Below are positions 8,784 to 17,495 of a stretch of 64,000 bases of DNA, piece by piece. The position numbers were made by a program, and so were the translations under genes. This DNA is from Actinomyces qiguomingii (lineage in GTDB: Bacteria > Actinomycetota > Actinomycetes > Actinomycetales > Actinomycetaceae): positions 3,100,001 to 3,164,000 of the forward strand of contig NZ_CP025228.1 in assembly GCF_004102025.1 (NCBI RefSeq), read 5' to 3'. Every line of letters starts with the position of its first letter. The stretch's first letter is position 1. The notes under the pieces were generated by a model. The model was not told where the DNA came from and did not search any database. It was given only the letters and a program-made list of their open reading frames with translations.

Positions 8784-9062
8784 TGAGTGTTCTCCTGTCG
8801 TCGAGCCGGTTCTCACCCCGCGCTTGGCGGGACGAGCCTGGCCGAACGTTCCTTCTTCCTGTGCGCAACACCCACCGACGGCGGGCCGACCCCGGTACGC
8901 GGGACCCGACAGACACAGGTGCACGGGCACGAGGTCTCTGTCGGGCGCACCTAGGGCGCGCGCAACTCCCCAACCCTAGTGCAATGCGGGTATTGACCGG
9001 TAGTCGAGCCGGAAGTCCGGGCCTGTGCCCTTGCTCACCGGCACCCGACGGCTAAGCGCAGA
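8784..9062 (-). promoter_or_regulatory. rplN upstream region with a leader hairpin
   Basis: No gene was found here. A 9-bp inverted repeat, cccgacaga (8905-8913) and tctgtcggg (8937-8945), could fold in the rplN leader. No -10/-35 pair convincing enough to name was found. The position downstream of a terminator and upstream of rplN implies that the promoter of this block is here. Confidence 0.4.
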
Positions 9063-9109
9063 CGGCTACGCCGCAGCCGACGGGAGAACCCGTGACTGCG
9101 GCGTAGCCG
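9063..9109 (-). terminator. Terminator after rpsQ
   Basis: The arms cggctacgccgcag (9063-9076) and ctgcggcgtagccg (9096-9109) are perfect, with a further five-base stem acggg/cccgt inside. It lies 60 bases beyond the rpsQ stop. No U-tract follows, which is common in high-GC terminators. Confidence 0.75.
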
Positions 9110-9167
9110 GAAGGTGAGTTGTGATGCGGCCGATCGGATCAGCCGGCCAACATGGCCCGAAGTGAGG

Positions 9168-9482
9168 TCACTTGGCCTTCTCGATGATCTCCACCAGTCG
9201 CCAGCGCTTGGTTGCGCTGAGCGGGCGGGTCTCCATGATCAGCACCAGGTCGCCGGGGTGGGCGTCATTGTGCTCGTCATGCACCTTGTACTTCTTGGAG
9301 CGACGCAGGACCTTGCCGTACAGGGAATGCTTGTAGCGCTCCTCGACCTCGACGACGATCGTCTTCTGCATCTTGTCCGACACGACGTAGCCGCGGCGCA
9401 CCTTCCGGTGGTTGCGCTCGGGAGCGCCGGTGCCGGACTGCTCGTTCTGGCCGGTCTCGTTGTGGGTGGTCTGCTCGCTCAC
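9168..9482 (-). CDS. rpsQ: 30S ribosomal protein S17
   Basis: 104 residues. The OB-fold core reads [20 protein letters not shown] then [20 protein letters not shown]. The GTG at 9482 overlaps the rpmC stop by four bases (GTGA). A polar N-terminal extension of about 25 residues (Gln/Asn/Thr-rich) precedes the core, as in some actinobacteria. Confidence 0.95.
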   Translation of the reverse strand: MSEQTTHNETGQNEQSGTGAPERNHRKVRRGYVVSDKMQKTIVVEVEERYKHSLYGKVLRRSKKYKVHDEHNDAHPGDLVLIMETRPLSATKRWRLVEIIEKAK

Positions 9483-9724
9483 TTGGCCTCCTCGGTGCTC
9501 GGAGCAGTGCGGATGCCGAGCTCGCGCTCGCGCACGATGGTGTAGATGCGGGCGATGTCCCGGCGCACGGCCTTCATGCGGCCGTGGTCCTCCAGCTGCC
9601 CGGTCGCGGAGGCGAAGCGAAGATTGAACAGCTCCGCCTTGGCCTTGGAGAGCTCCTCTGCGAGTCGCTCGTTGTCCATGGCATCGAGGTCGGCTGGAGT
9701 CAGTCCCTTGGAGCCGATAGCCAT
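9479..9724 (-). CDS. rpmC: 50S ribosomal protein L29
   Basis: 81 residues with the LxxELxxxKxELFNLRFxxATGQL pattern ([20 protein letters not shown]) and the [16 protein letters not shown] helix. L29 sits at the peptide exit tunnel. The ATG shares a base with the rplP stop (TGATG). Confidence 0.96.
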   Translation of the reverse strand: MAIGSKGLTPADLDAMDNERLAEELSKAKAELFNLRFASATGQLEDHGRMKAVRRDIARIYTIVRERELGIRTAPSTEEAK

Positions 9725-10143
9725 CAGATGTCACCACCCTCACGAGTCACGAAACGAGTTTTCATAGGCAGTTTCGCCTGGGCGCGGCGCATGGCCTCCC
9801 GGGCCAATTCCACGTCCACCCCGCCCAGCTCGAACATGACGCGTCCGGGCTTGACATTGGCGATCCACCACTCCGGGGCGCCCTTACCGGAACCCATGCG
9901 GGTCTCGGCGGGCTTCTTGGTCAGCGGGCGGTCCGGGAAGATGTTGATCCACACCTTGCCGCCACGCTTAATGTGGCGGGTCATGGCGATACGGGCCGCC
10001 TCAATCTGCCGGTTGGTGACGTAAGCGGGCTCGAGGGCCTGGATGCCGTAGTCACCGAAGGCGATCTGGTTTCCGCCCTTGGACATGCCCGAACGGTGCG
10101 GGCGGTGCTGCTTGCGGTACTTGGTACGGCGGGGGATGAGCAC
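9724..10143 (-). CDS. rplP: 50S ribosomal protein L16
   Basis: 139 residues, with the GTG start giving (M)[18 protein letters not shown]. It contains the [20 protein letters not shown] region and the L16 signature [20 protein letters not shown]. It lies three bases after rpsC. Confidence 0.97.
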   Translation of the reverse strand: MLIPRRTKYRKQHRPHRSGMSKGGNQIAFGDYGIQALEPAYVTNRQIEAARIAMTRHIKRGGKVWINIFPDRPLTKKPAETRMGSGKGAPEWWIANVKPGRVMFELGGVDVELAREAMRRAQAKLPMKTRFVTREGGDI

Positions 10144-10146
10144 GGC

Positions 10147-10947
10147 TCAGGCCTCCGTTCCCTGATCGGGGGCAGCGTTGTCGGTGGCCGGCGCCTGCTC
10201 GGCCTGCTGCTCGCTTTGGCGCGGGGCACGCTCACCACGGCGTCCACGGCGCTCGCCACGGCCCCGGCCACGCTGGGTGGACTCAGCCTGCTGACGGGCG
10301 AACTCGCGCTCGGTGATGTCGCCCTTGTAGATCCACACCTTCACGCCGATGCGCCCGAAGGTGGTCTTGGCCTCGTAGAAGCCGTAGTCGATGTTGGCCC
10401 GCAGGGTGTGCAGCGGCACGCGGCCCTCGCGGTAGAACTCGCTGCGGCTCATCTCCGCCCCGCCCAGGCGGCCCGAGCACTGCACGCGCACACCCTTGGC
10501 GCCGGCGCGCATGGCGGACTGCAGTCCGCGTCGCATGGCGCGACGGAAGGACACGCGGCTGGCCAGCTGCTCCGCGATGCCCTGAGCAACCAGCTGGGCG
10601 TCCAGGTCCGGGTTGCGGACCTCAAGGATGTTCAGCTGCACCTGCTTGCCGGTCAGCTTCTCCAGCTGGCCGCGCAGCCGCTCGGCCTCCACGCCGCGTC
10701 GCCCGATGACGATGCCGGGGCGGGCCGTGTGCAGGTCGATGCGGACCCGGTCCCGGGTGCGCTCAATATCGACCTTGGAGATGCCGGCACGTTCCATGCC
10801 GTTCTCCATCAGGCGGCGGATCTTCACGTCCTCGTCCACGAAGTCGCGGTAACGCTGACCGGGCTTGGTGGAGTCGGCGAACCAGCGCGAACGGTGGTCC
10901 GTGGTGATGCCCAGGCGGAACCCGGTCGGATTGACCTTCTGCCCCAT
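10147..10947 (-). CDS. rpsC: 30S ribosomal protein S3
   Basis: 266 residues starting [20 protein letters not shown]. The KH domain ([20 protein letters not shown]) and the C-terminal domain signature are intact. The tail carries an Arg/Gly run and then an acidic Gln/Ala stretch ([17 protein letters not shown]), longer than in most bacteria. The ATG overlaps the rplV stop (TAATG). Confidence 0.97.
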   Translation of the reverse strand: MGQKVNPTGFRLGITTDHRSRWFADSTKPGQRYRDFVDEDVKIRRLMENGMERAGISKVDIERTRDRVRIDLHTARPGIVIGRRGVEAERLRGQLEKLTGKQVQLNILEVRNPDLDAQLVAQGIAEQLASRVSFRRAMRRGLQSAMRAGAKGVRVQCSGRLGGAEMSRSEFYREGRVPLHTLRANIDYGFYEAKTTFGRIGVKVWIYKGDITEREFARQQAESTQRGRGRGERRGRRGERAPRQSEQQAEQAPATDNAAPDQGTEA

Positions 10948-11324
10948 TACCGGGCTCCTTCCTGCTTGGGGGCGTCGGCGCGATCGCCGACGACGACGGT
11001 GATGTGACTGGTGCGCTTGAGGATGCGGGCCGCACGTCCCTGGGCGCGCGGACGGAACCGCTTGAGGGTCGGGCCCTCGTCGGCGTACACCTCGGTGATG
11101 AACAGGTCGTTCTCGTCGAAGCGCTCACCGTCGCGCTCGGCCTGGTACCGGGCGTTGGCGATGGCGGACTCGATGACCTTGCGGACGGGCACCGCAGCGG
11201 CCTGCGGTGCGAAACGCAGCACGCCCACAGCGTCGACGGCGCGCTTGCCGCGGACCACGTCCACGACCCGGCGTGCCTTCATCGGCGTGCAGCGCACGTA
11301 TTTGGCCTGCGCCTTGGCTTCCAT
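10947..11324 (-). CDS. rplV: 50S ribosomal protein L22
   Basis: 125 residues. [20 protein letters not shown] and the C-terminal loop [20 protein letters not shown] identify it. The loop lines the exit tunnel near the macrolide site. The ATG at 11324 has GAGAGG seven bases upstream and is preferred over 11339. Confidence 0.96.
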   Translation of the reverse strand: MEAKAQAKYVRCTPMKARRVVDVVRGKRAVDAVGVLRFAPQAAAVPVRKVIESAIANARYQAERDGERFDENDLFITEVYADEGPTLKRFRPRAQGRAARILKRTSHITVVVGDRADAPKQEGAR

Positions 11325-11354
11325 GTTCTTGCCTCTCAAACTCTACGGCGCCCG

Positions 11355-11633
11355 TCAGCGACGCGCCTTACGGTCGTCCTTGACGTGCCCACGGAAGGTG
11401 CGGGTGGGCGCGAACTCACCGAGCTTGTGACCCACCATGGACTCGGTGACGAACACCGGGACGTGCTTGCGGCCGTCATGGACGGCGAAGGTGTGCCCGA
11501 TGAAGTCCGGCGTGATGACCGAACGACGGGACCAGGTCTTGATGACGTTCTTGGTGCCCTTCTCATTTTGGACGTCCACCTTCTTCTGCAGGTGTTCGTC
11601 GACGAAGGGGCCCTTCTTCAGGCTTCGCGACAT
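11355..11633 (-). CDS. rpsS: 30S ribosomal protein S19
   Basis: 92 residues, beginning [20 protein letters not shown], with the signature [20 protein letters not shown]. It has normal length and context between rplB and rplV. Confidence 0.97.
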   Translation of the reverse strand: MSRSLKKGPFVDEHLQKKVDVQNEKGTKNVIKTWSRRSVITPDFIGHTFAVHDGRKHVPVFVTESMVGHKLGEFAPTRTFRGHVKDDRKARR

Positions 11634-11645
11634 GACTGGCTCCTA

Positions 11646-12482
11646 TCAGCGCTTCTTGCCGGTCCGGCGACGGCGCACGATAAGCCGGTCACTGGACTTG
11701 TTGGGACGACGGGTACGGCCCTCAGGCTTGCCCCAGGGCGATACGGGGTGGCGGCCACCGGAGGTACGGCCCTCACCACCACCGTGGGGGTGGTCCACCG
11801 GGTTCATGACCACACCGCGTACGGTCGGGCGCACGCCCTTCCACCGCATACGGCCGGCCTTACCCCAGTTGATATTGGACTGCTCGGCGTTGCCGACCTC
11901 GCCTACGGTCGCCCGGCAGGCGGCCTCGACGTTACGGATCTCGCCAGAGGGCATGCGCAGCTGCGCGTACTTGCCCTCCTTGGCAACCAGCTGCACCGAG
12001 GTGCCGGCGCTGCGGGCGATCTTGGCGCCGCCGCCGGGCCGCAGCTCGACCGCGTGAACCACGGTGCCGGTGGGAATGTTGCGCAGTTCCAGGCAGTTGC
12101 CGGGCTTGATGTCGGCCTCGGGCCCGGCCTCGATCCGGTCCCCCTGACGCAGTCCCTCGGGTGCCAGAATGTAGCGCTTCTCCCCGTCGGCGTAGTGCAG
12201 CAGGGCGATGCGGGCGGTGCGGTTGGGGTCGTACTCGATATGCGCGACCTTCGCGGGCACGCCGTCCTTGTCATGCCGCCGGAAGTCGATCAGCCGGTAG
12301 GCGCGCTTGTGCCCGCCGCCCTTGTGGCGGGTGGTGATACGACCGGAGGAGTTACGACCACCGGTCTTGCTCAGTGGCCGAACCAGCGACTTCTCGGGAC
12401 GGTTGCGCGTCAGCTCACTGAAGTCGGAGACGGAGGAGCCGCGGCGACCGGGCGTGGTCGGCTTGTACTTACGGATTGCCAT
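11646..12482 (-). CDS. rplB: 50S ribosomal protein L2
   Basis: 278 residues, starting [20 protein letters not shown]. It contains the SH3-like RNA-binding core and the C-terminal [20 protein letters not shown] segment with the histidine needed near the peptidyl-transferase centre. Confidence 0.98.
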   Translation of the reverse strand: MAIRKYKPTTPGRRGSSVSDFSELTRNRPEKSLVRPLSKTGGRNSSGRITTRHKGGGHKRAYRLIDFRRHDKDGVPAKVAHIEYDPNRTARIALLHYADGEKRYILAPEGLRQGDRIEAGPEADIKPGNCLELRNIPTGTVVHAVELRPGGGAKIARSAGTSVQLVAKEGKYAQLRMPSGEIRNVEAACRATVGEVGNAEQSNINWGKAGRMRWKGVRPTVRGVVMNPVDHPHGGGEGRTSGGRHPVSPWGKPEGRTRRPNKSSDRLIVRRRRTGKKR

Positions 12483-12503
12483 CTAGATCTTCTACCTTCC
12501 GTG

Positions 12504-12809
12504 TCAGTCCGTCACGTCGCCGAAGATGTCGATGGTGCCCTCACGCAGTGTCACGATCGCGCGCTTGGTGTCCTTCGACTTGCCGATGCCCGTGCGGGTG
12601 CGGCGGGTCTTGCCGCGGCGGTTGAGGGTATTGACCGAGGCGACCTTGACATCGAAGATGGATTCGATAGCGATCTTGATCTCGGTCTTGTTGGCGTCCG
12701 GGGCCACCAGGAAGGTGTACTGCCCGCGATCCATGCAGGTGTACGACTTCTCGGAGACGACCGGCGCGATGATGACGTCGCGGGGATTCTTGGTCTTGAC
12801 GAAACTCAC
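12504..12809 (-). CDS. rplW: 50S ribosomal protein L23
   Basis: 101 residues; the core reads [14 protein letters not shown] and [21 protein letters not shown]23 is the docking site for trigger factor and SRP at the exit tunnel. The GTG start overlaps the rplD stop (GTGA). Confidence 0.96.
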   Translation of the reverse strand: MSFVKTKNPRDVIIAPVVSEKSYTCMDRGQYTFLVAPDANKTEIKIAIESIFDVKVASVNTLNRRGKTRRTRTGIGKSKDTKRAIVTLREGTIDIFGDVTD

Positions 12810-13453
12810 TTGGACTCCTCCTCACCCTTGCCGAGGAAGGCGTCCAGGGCGGCGGCGGTGAAGACGACGTCGTCGGAGTTGAGGACGTCGTAGGTGTTCA
12901 GCTGATCGGCCCGGAGCACATGCGCCTCGGGCGCATTGCGCAGACTCAGGCGAGTGAGATCGTCAGAGCCGGTGGCGACCACCAGGGACTTGGGGCGGTC
13001 CGTGAGGTTACGCAGGGCGGCCAGAGCCGACTTGGTGGACGGCCGCTCAGAGGTGACGAACTCGGTGATGACGTGGATGCGGCCGTTGCGGGCACGGTCG
13101 GACAGCGCCGAGCGCAGGGCAGCGGCCTTCATCTTCTTGGGGGTCCGCTGGGAGTAGTCGCGCGGCTGCGGGCCGTGAACGGTGCCACCGCCGGTGAACT
13201 GGGGGGCGCGGATCGAGCCCTGGCGGGCACGGCCGGTGCCCTTTTGCCGGTAGGGCTTGCGGCCACCGCCGCGAACCATGCCGCGGGTCTTGGTGGCGTG
13301 AGTGCCCTGGCGGGCCGCGGCCAGCTGGGCGACGACGACCTGGTGCATCAGAGGGATGTTGAGCTCGACGTCGAAAATCTCGCCGGGCAGCTGCGCGGTG
13401 CCGGTTTTGGCGCCCGTGGAGTCGACGATGTCGACGGTGATGGTATCTGCCAT
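12806..13453 (-). CDS. rplD: 50S ribosomal protein L4
   Basis: 215 residues starting [20 protein letters not shown]. The tunnel loop [20 protein letters not shown] and the [15 protein letters not shown] segment are present. In Escherichia coli L4 represses its own operon; whether that applies here is not visible. The start at 13453 is 5 bases after the rplC stop. Confidence 0.97.
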   Translation of the reverse strand: MADTITVDIVDSTGAKTGTAQLPGEIFDVELNIPLMHQVVVAQLAAARQGTHATKTRGMVRGGGRKPYRQKGTGRARQGSIRAPQFTGGGTVHGPQPRDYSQRTPKKMKAAALRSALSDRARNGRIHVITEFVTSERPSTKSALAALRNLTDRPKSLVVATGSDDLTRLSLRNAPEAHVLRADQLNTYDVLNSDDVVFTAAALDAFLGKGEEESK

Positions 13454-13457
13454 GGTG

Positions 13458-14120
13458 TCAGGCTCCCTTCGCGGCGGTGCGGATGACGACCACCGAGCCC
13501 TTGGGGCCGGGGATGGCACCGCCCATGAGCAGCACGCCCTTGTCGGTGTCGACGCCGCGGACCTTGAGGTTCTGGACGGTCGTGGTGGCGTGCCCCATGC
13601 GTCCGGCCATACGCAGGCCCTTGAAGATGCGGCCCGGAGTGGCGCAGGCGCCGACGGAGCCGGGCTTGCGGTGGTTGCGGTGGGCACCGTGGGAGGCGCC
13701 GACGCCGGCGAAGCCGTGACGCTTCATGGTGCCGGCGAAGCCCTTGCCCTTGGAGGTGCCGGTGACGTCCACGAGCTGGCCAACCTCGAAGGTGTCGGCG
13801 GTCAACTCCTGGCCCGGAGTGAATTCGCCGGCCAGTGAGGTGCGCACCTCGGCCACGTGCCGGCGCGGGGCCACCCCGGCCTTGGCGAAGTGACCAGCCA
13901 GAGGCTTGGTTACCTTGCGCTCGTCAATGTCGCCGAAGGCGAGTTGCACGGCCTCGTAACCGTCGTTCTCGATGGTGCGGATCTGGGTGACGACATTGGT
14001 GTCTACGCGCACAACCGTCACCGGACGCAGGGCACCGCTGTCGTCCCACACCTGGGTCATGCCGAGCTTGGTGCCGAGCAGCGCCTTCGTGGGCGCCGCG
14101 GACCGCTGATTGCTTGTCAT
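13458..14120 (-). CDS. rplC: 50S ribosomal protein L3
   Basis: 220 residues with [20 protein letters not shown] and the signature [20 protein letters not shown]. The loop [20 protein letters not shown] reaches the peptidyl-transferase centre. It is the second gene of the S10 block. Confidence 0.97.
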   Translation of the reverse strand: MTSNQRSAAPTKALLGTKLGMTQVWDDSGALRPVTVVRVDTNVVTQIRTIENDGYEAVQLAFGDIDERKVTKPLAGHFAKAGVAPRRHVAEVRTSLAGEFTPGQELTADTFEVGQLVDVTGTSKGKGFAGTMKRHGFAGVGASHGAHRNHRKPGSVGACATPGRIFKGLRMAGRMGHATTTVQNLKVRGVDTDKGVLLMGGAIPGPKGSVVVIRTAAKGA

Positions 14121-14131
14121 GGCTTTCGTCC

Positions 14132-14440
14132 TCAGAGCTTGATCTCGATATTGACGTCGGCCGGCAGATCGAGCCGCATCAGCGAGTCGACGGCCTTGGG
14201 CGTCGGGTCGACGATGTCGATCAGCCGCTTGTGGGTGCGCATCTCGAAGTGCTCACGGCTGTCCTTGTACTTGTGGGGCGACCGGATGACGCAGAACACG
14301 TTCTTCTCGGTCGGCAACGGCACCGGGCCCACGACCGTCGCGCCCGCGCGGGTCACGACGTCGACGATCTTGCGCGCCGAGGAGTCGATGACCTCGTGGT
14401 CGTAGGACTTGAGCCGGATGCGGATCTTCTGTCCCGCCAT
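14132..14440 (-). CDS. rpsJ: 30S ribosomal protein S10
   Basis: 102 residues, [20 protein letters not shown] with the [20 protein letters not shown] signature. It is the first gene of the S10 cluster, with a 302-base upstream region. Confidence 0.97.
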   Translation of the reverse strand: MAGQKIRIRLKSYDHEVIDSSARKIVDVVTRAGATVVGPVPLPTEKNVFCVIRSPHKYKDSREHFEMRTHKRLIDIVDPTPKAVDSLMRLDLPADVNIEIKL

Positions 14441-14742
14441 GGCGCCTAACCTCTCTTGCTTTCGGTGACTGGTCCACGCGCTCGGGCGTGTCGCTTGGCG
14501 ACGCGCGCCTCGGCCCGGTCAAGGGCTGGTGAACCCGTCTGGACACACGGAATCCCGATGGTGATCGGGTCCGTCAGACTGGATTCCGGGGTGGGCCCCC
14601 GGTGCGGCCTGTGCGGGCTGGGTGCCCGCCGGCTGGCCTACGTTATCAGCGCCCGGCCCGCATGTGAAAGCCGAGTTGCCCCAATGGGCCTGTGACACCG
14701 CGCACGGGTCCACGCGCTCGGGCGTGTCCCGCAGGGCTCGGC
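14441..14742 (-). promoter_or_regulatory. rpsJ upstream region with candidate promoter and a 22-bp direct repeat
   Basis: A minus-strand pair TTCACA (14668-14663) and TAACGT (14645-14640), spaced by 17 bases, is the best promoter candidate, leaving a leader of about 195 bases. The 22-mer ggtccacgcgctcgggcgtg plus tc occurs twice, at 14471-14492 and 14707-14728, and each copy contains the short hairpin cacgc/gcgtg. The second copy lies 15 bases past the sortase stop and may act as a terminator. No gene is present. Confidence 0.4.
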
Positions 14743-15651
14743 TCATCGTCGTGTCGTGACCGCGCGCGGCTCTCGGGGCCTGCCCGATCGCCACAGATAC
14801 ACCCCATCGAGCATGACTCCGGCAGCCAGCGCCACGGCCCACCAGGGGAAGCGGGGCACATTGGGGCGCTGGCCGGCTGCCGCCTGCCGTGGGGGTGTTG
14901 GTATCCGTTCTCCGGTAACAAGAATGCGGTGAGTGTTCACACCCAGCGGGGTGCATGTCACCAGGGTCACCAGGTCCCGCCCGGGTTCGGCCCGTAGCTC
15001 CTCGGTTCGTTCCGGCTCAACCACCTTGGTCTGCGTGACGCGGTAGGTCAGAACCTGTCCGAATACCTCAATGGTGAGTACGTCTCCGACCGCAACTTTG
15101 TTGAGATTCGTGAACATGGTTGCGGTCGCCAGGCCGCGGTGTCCGGTGATAACCGCCCTGGTACCCGTTCCACCCACGGGCAGCGAGGTCCCTTCCAGAT
15201 GCCCCAGGCCCTCCAGCAGGGTTTCCTCCGAGGTGCCGTGGTAGACCGGCAGGTCCAGGTCGATTGCGGCGATGCGCAATCGCGCCATCAGACCGTCACC
15301 GTTGGCGTCGAGAATGGAGTTGTAGTCGAGTTCGGCTCCGGAACCGCCCACGCCGACCGGCACATTTCCATTGGCCTCCAGCACGGCACCGGAGCTCAGG
15401 GCCGCGTTGTACTCGTGGGCCAGGGCGAGCTGGGTGGCGGCGTCGGGATGTGCATCGTCCACCGCCCGGGCATAGTCCTCAATCACCTTGGACTGGTTGT
15501 ACTGCGACACCCAGCTCGCGGCGCTGGGGTAGGCGAATACCAGCATGCCCGCCAGAGCCAAAAGTGCCGAGACCAGCGCCGAGCGCGACAGGCGCCGACC
15601 TGCGGCATCACCGCCCCCGGCGGGGGCGCGCCGGGACCTGGATGGAATCAA
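14743..15651 (-). CDS. srtC: Class C (pilin-polymerising) sortase
   Basis: This membrane-bound transpeptidase joins fimbrial subunits through their LPxTG motifs. Counting from the chosen TTG start, there is an N-terminal membrane segment (about 25-40) and the catalytic triad H171 (ITGHRG), C233 (TLVTCTPLG) and R242 (THRILVTGER). A C-terminal membrane segment follows (WWAVALAAGVMLDGVYLW), typical of class C. The TTG at 15651 has AGGAGGGGG six bases upstream. The longer frame starts with a GTG at 15720, inside a 42-bp palindrome and without a ribosome site, so it was rejected. No clear Asp-Pro-aromatic lid is seen. In Actinomyces oris the equivalent enzymes are SrtC1 and SrtC2, encoded after the shaft gene. 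Confidence 0.93.
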   Translation of the reverse strand: MIPSRSRRAPAGGGDAAGRRLSRSALVSALLALAGMLVFAYPSAASWVSQYNQSKVIEDYARAVDDAHPDAATQLALAHEYNAALSSGAVLEANGNVPVGVGGSGAELDYNSILDANGDGLMARLRIAAIDLDLPVYHGTSEETLLEGLGHLEGTSLPVGGTGTRAVITGHRGLATATMFTNLNKVAVGDVLTIEVFGQVLTYRVTQTKVVEPERTEELRAEPGRDLVTLVTCTPLGVNTHRILVTGERIPTPPRQAAAGQRPNVPRFPWWAVALAAGVMLDGVYLWRSGRPREPRAVTTRR

Positions 15652-15683
15652 CGACCCCCTCCTGTCATGACGTCTACGAGTGC

Positions 15684-15725
15684 GCGCGGTGGCGGGCAGG
15701 ACCCGGGTCCTGCCCGCCACCGCGC
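15684..15725. terminator. 42-bp perfect palindrome between shaft pilin and sortase genes
   Basis: Two 21-base arms are exactly complementary and meet at ACCCGGGT with no spacer. It begins 56 bases beyond the shaft-gene stop. The RNA would form a very stable hairpin, which could terminate most transcripts and lower sortase expression relative to shaft pilin. Being symmetric, it could also act as a protein site or a 3' RNA-stability element. Confidence 0.7.
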
Positions 15726-15781
15726 CCGGTTTCAGCGCATCGACCTTACCGGTGGAGCGGACAATGCCGCCGCCACTGGAC

Positions 15782-17362
15782 TCAGTCCCGCGAGATGCGT
15801 CGCTTGGAACGGGTTGCGAAGGCCCTGCCTACCCCGACCAGCACGAAGGCTGCGCCGAGAAGCATCATCAGCAGCGCACCATTGGCGCCCGTGAGGGGCA
15901 GCTGCGGCACATTCTGTTTGGTGTTGGGAACCGACAGGTCGTAGTCGGCGCCGGCGGTGACTCCGGCCGTGATCGCCATCGGGGTCTCGGCGTTGGCCGG
16001 CAGCACATATCCGGCCGGGGCGGCAGTCTCGACCAGGACATAGCAGCGCCGGGTGTGCTCGGGCACAACCGAGTCATCCGTGGCCACGCCGGCCTTCTGA
16101 TCCACGAACAGACCCGGGATATATACCAGCCCGTCCGCATCGGAGGTGAAGTCGGTGACGCCGTCGACCGCGATGGGCTCGCCGACCTTCACCGCGTTCT
16201 CGCATGAGGAGGCGTAGGGTTCCTCGGCGTTGTAGACCTGGAAGGTGGCGCCCTGCAGGGCCCTGCTGTTATCGGCGTCGACCTTGGCTACGCGTGCGTC
16301 ACCCCAGGAGGTGACCACCTTGTTGGTGGGCGTGCCCGGCTCATCCGGAGGGGTTACAGGCGGCTCCTCCGGGGTATCGCCCGGCGTGGTGTCGACGTAG
16401 AGATATGCGGTGTTCTCGATTACGCCGGAAGCGGGCACACTCACGGCCCTGGCGGTGAACACTACTTCGATCTGTGCATTCGGCCGGGTCTTCAGGAAGG
16501 CCAGGCCGGCCGCGTTGAAGCCGACCGACACGGTCTGTCCGGAGGTGACCGTGTAATAGGAGGACTCAACGTCGTTGCCGTCGATCTTCACCGAAGTCAC
16601 AGCGCCGTCGGCCAGATTGGAGTCCAGCGGGTCGCTGACCACGAAGTACTTGAATGAGTCGGTGGAGGCGATGGAGGGGATCTTCGCCGTGACCGGGAAG
16701 GAGATCTGGGCGCCGGTCCTCAGGCCGTTGGCGGTCACCGCAACGCCCTTGAAGGGCGCCTCGACGACCACGTTCTTCGGGTAGACGTTCACGTCGTACA
16801 GCCACTCGCCATCGGGGGCGGCGGTGTTGGCGGCGTTGTTCGGGAAGGGGATGGTCACCAGGAAGGGTGCCGCCTTGGTCTTGACCGTGGCGGGCGCGCT
16901 GGTTTCACACACCAGGTAGGCGGCCACATTCAAGCCGTCGATACTCGTCTCACCCGCATTGTCGGTAGGAGCGCTGGCCCTGCCGTCGGGGGCAACATCG
17001 TGCCCGGACAGACTCGGTGTGCGGTCATCCGCCCCACAGGCGTCGGCCGGGACCACAAGATCTGCCAATCCGTTCCATGCGGCCTGAGTGGTTAGGTCCA
17101 GGTCGGTGATCCGGTAAGCGGTGAACACGACGTCGGCCACCGGCACTCCACCGGTCAGGGCACTGCCGTCAGGAGTGCCCTGGGCGCCCTGGGAGCCGGC
17201 CTCACGCTTGTGGATCAGAATCGATCCGGTCGCGGAGGTATCAATGTTGGCCAGATCGGCCGCCTGAGCCGTGACCGCCGCACCAAGGCCGGTCACGGCC
17301 AGGGCGACCGCCCCGAGGGCGGTGGCGAAGCGGCGCAAATGGCCGCGAAGAGGATTTCGCAT
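15782..17362 (-). CDS. Major fimbrial shaft pilin, LPXTG-anchored (FimA/FimP type)
   Basis: A 526-residue fimbrial backbone subunit polymerised by the class C sortase. Visible parts are a signal peptide (MRNPLRGHLRRFATALGAVA then ending in TAQAAD), the pilin motif WLYDVNVYPKN with the isopeptide-forming lysine, an E-box YVLVETAAPAGY, and the cell-wall sorting signal LPLTG at about 488-492 followed by a hydrophobic segment and KRR tail. The ATG at 17362 has AAAGGA upstream; the longer frame to 17566 runs into the preceding gene. Length and architecture match FimP and FimA of Actinomyces. Which of the two it corresponds to cannot be told from the sequence alone. Confidence 0.9.
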   Translation of the reverse strand: MRNPLRGHLRRFATALGAVALAVTGLGAAVTAQAADLANIDTSATGSILIHKREAGSQGAQGTPDGSALTGGVPVADVVFTAYRITDLDLTTQAAWNGLADLVVPADACGADDRTPSLSGHDVAPDGRASAPTDNAGETSIDGLNVAAYLVCETSAPATVKTKAAPFLVTIPFPNNAANTAAPDGEWLYDVNVYPKNVVVEAPFKGVAVTANGLRTGAQISFPVTAKIPSIASTDSFKYFVVSDPLDSNLADGAVTSVKIDGNDVESSYYTVTSGQTVSVGFNAAGLAFLKTRPNAQIEVVFTARAVSVPASGVIENTAYLYVDTTPGDTPEEPPVTPPDEPGTPTNKVVTSWGDARVAKVDADNSRALQGATFQVYNAEEPYASSCENAVKVGEPIAVDGVTDFTSDADGLVYIPGLFVDQKAGVATDDSVVPEHTRRCYVLVETAAPAGYVLPANAETPMAITAGVTAGADYDLSVPNTKQNVPQLPLTGANGALLMMLLGAAFVLVGVGRAFATRSKRRISRD

Positions 17363-17495
17363 GAAGTTGAGTTTCCTTTCAGCATTAGGGCATTTATGGG
17401 GCGATACGAATCGCCGTCGCGATCGGCCCCTGTGAGACGAGGGTGGGCCGGGCCGGACCGGAGGCGCGAGCCCGGGCCGCCGTACGGCGGACTTG

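Noticed and set aside
11004..12893. 629-residue plus-strand frame across rplV-rplW
   Set aside because: Shadow of the ribosomal protein genes on the minus strand; no start signal and no recognisable domain.
15652..15720. Extension of the sortase gene to the GTG at 15720
   Set aside because: That start lies inside the 42-bp palindrome and has no ribosome site, while the TTG at 15651 has a strong one.
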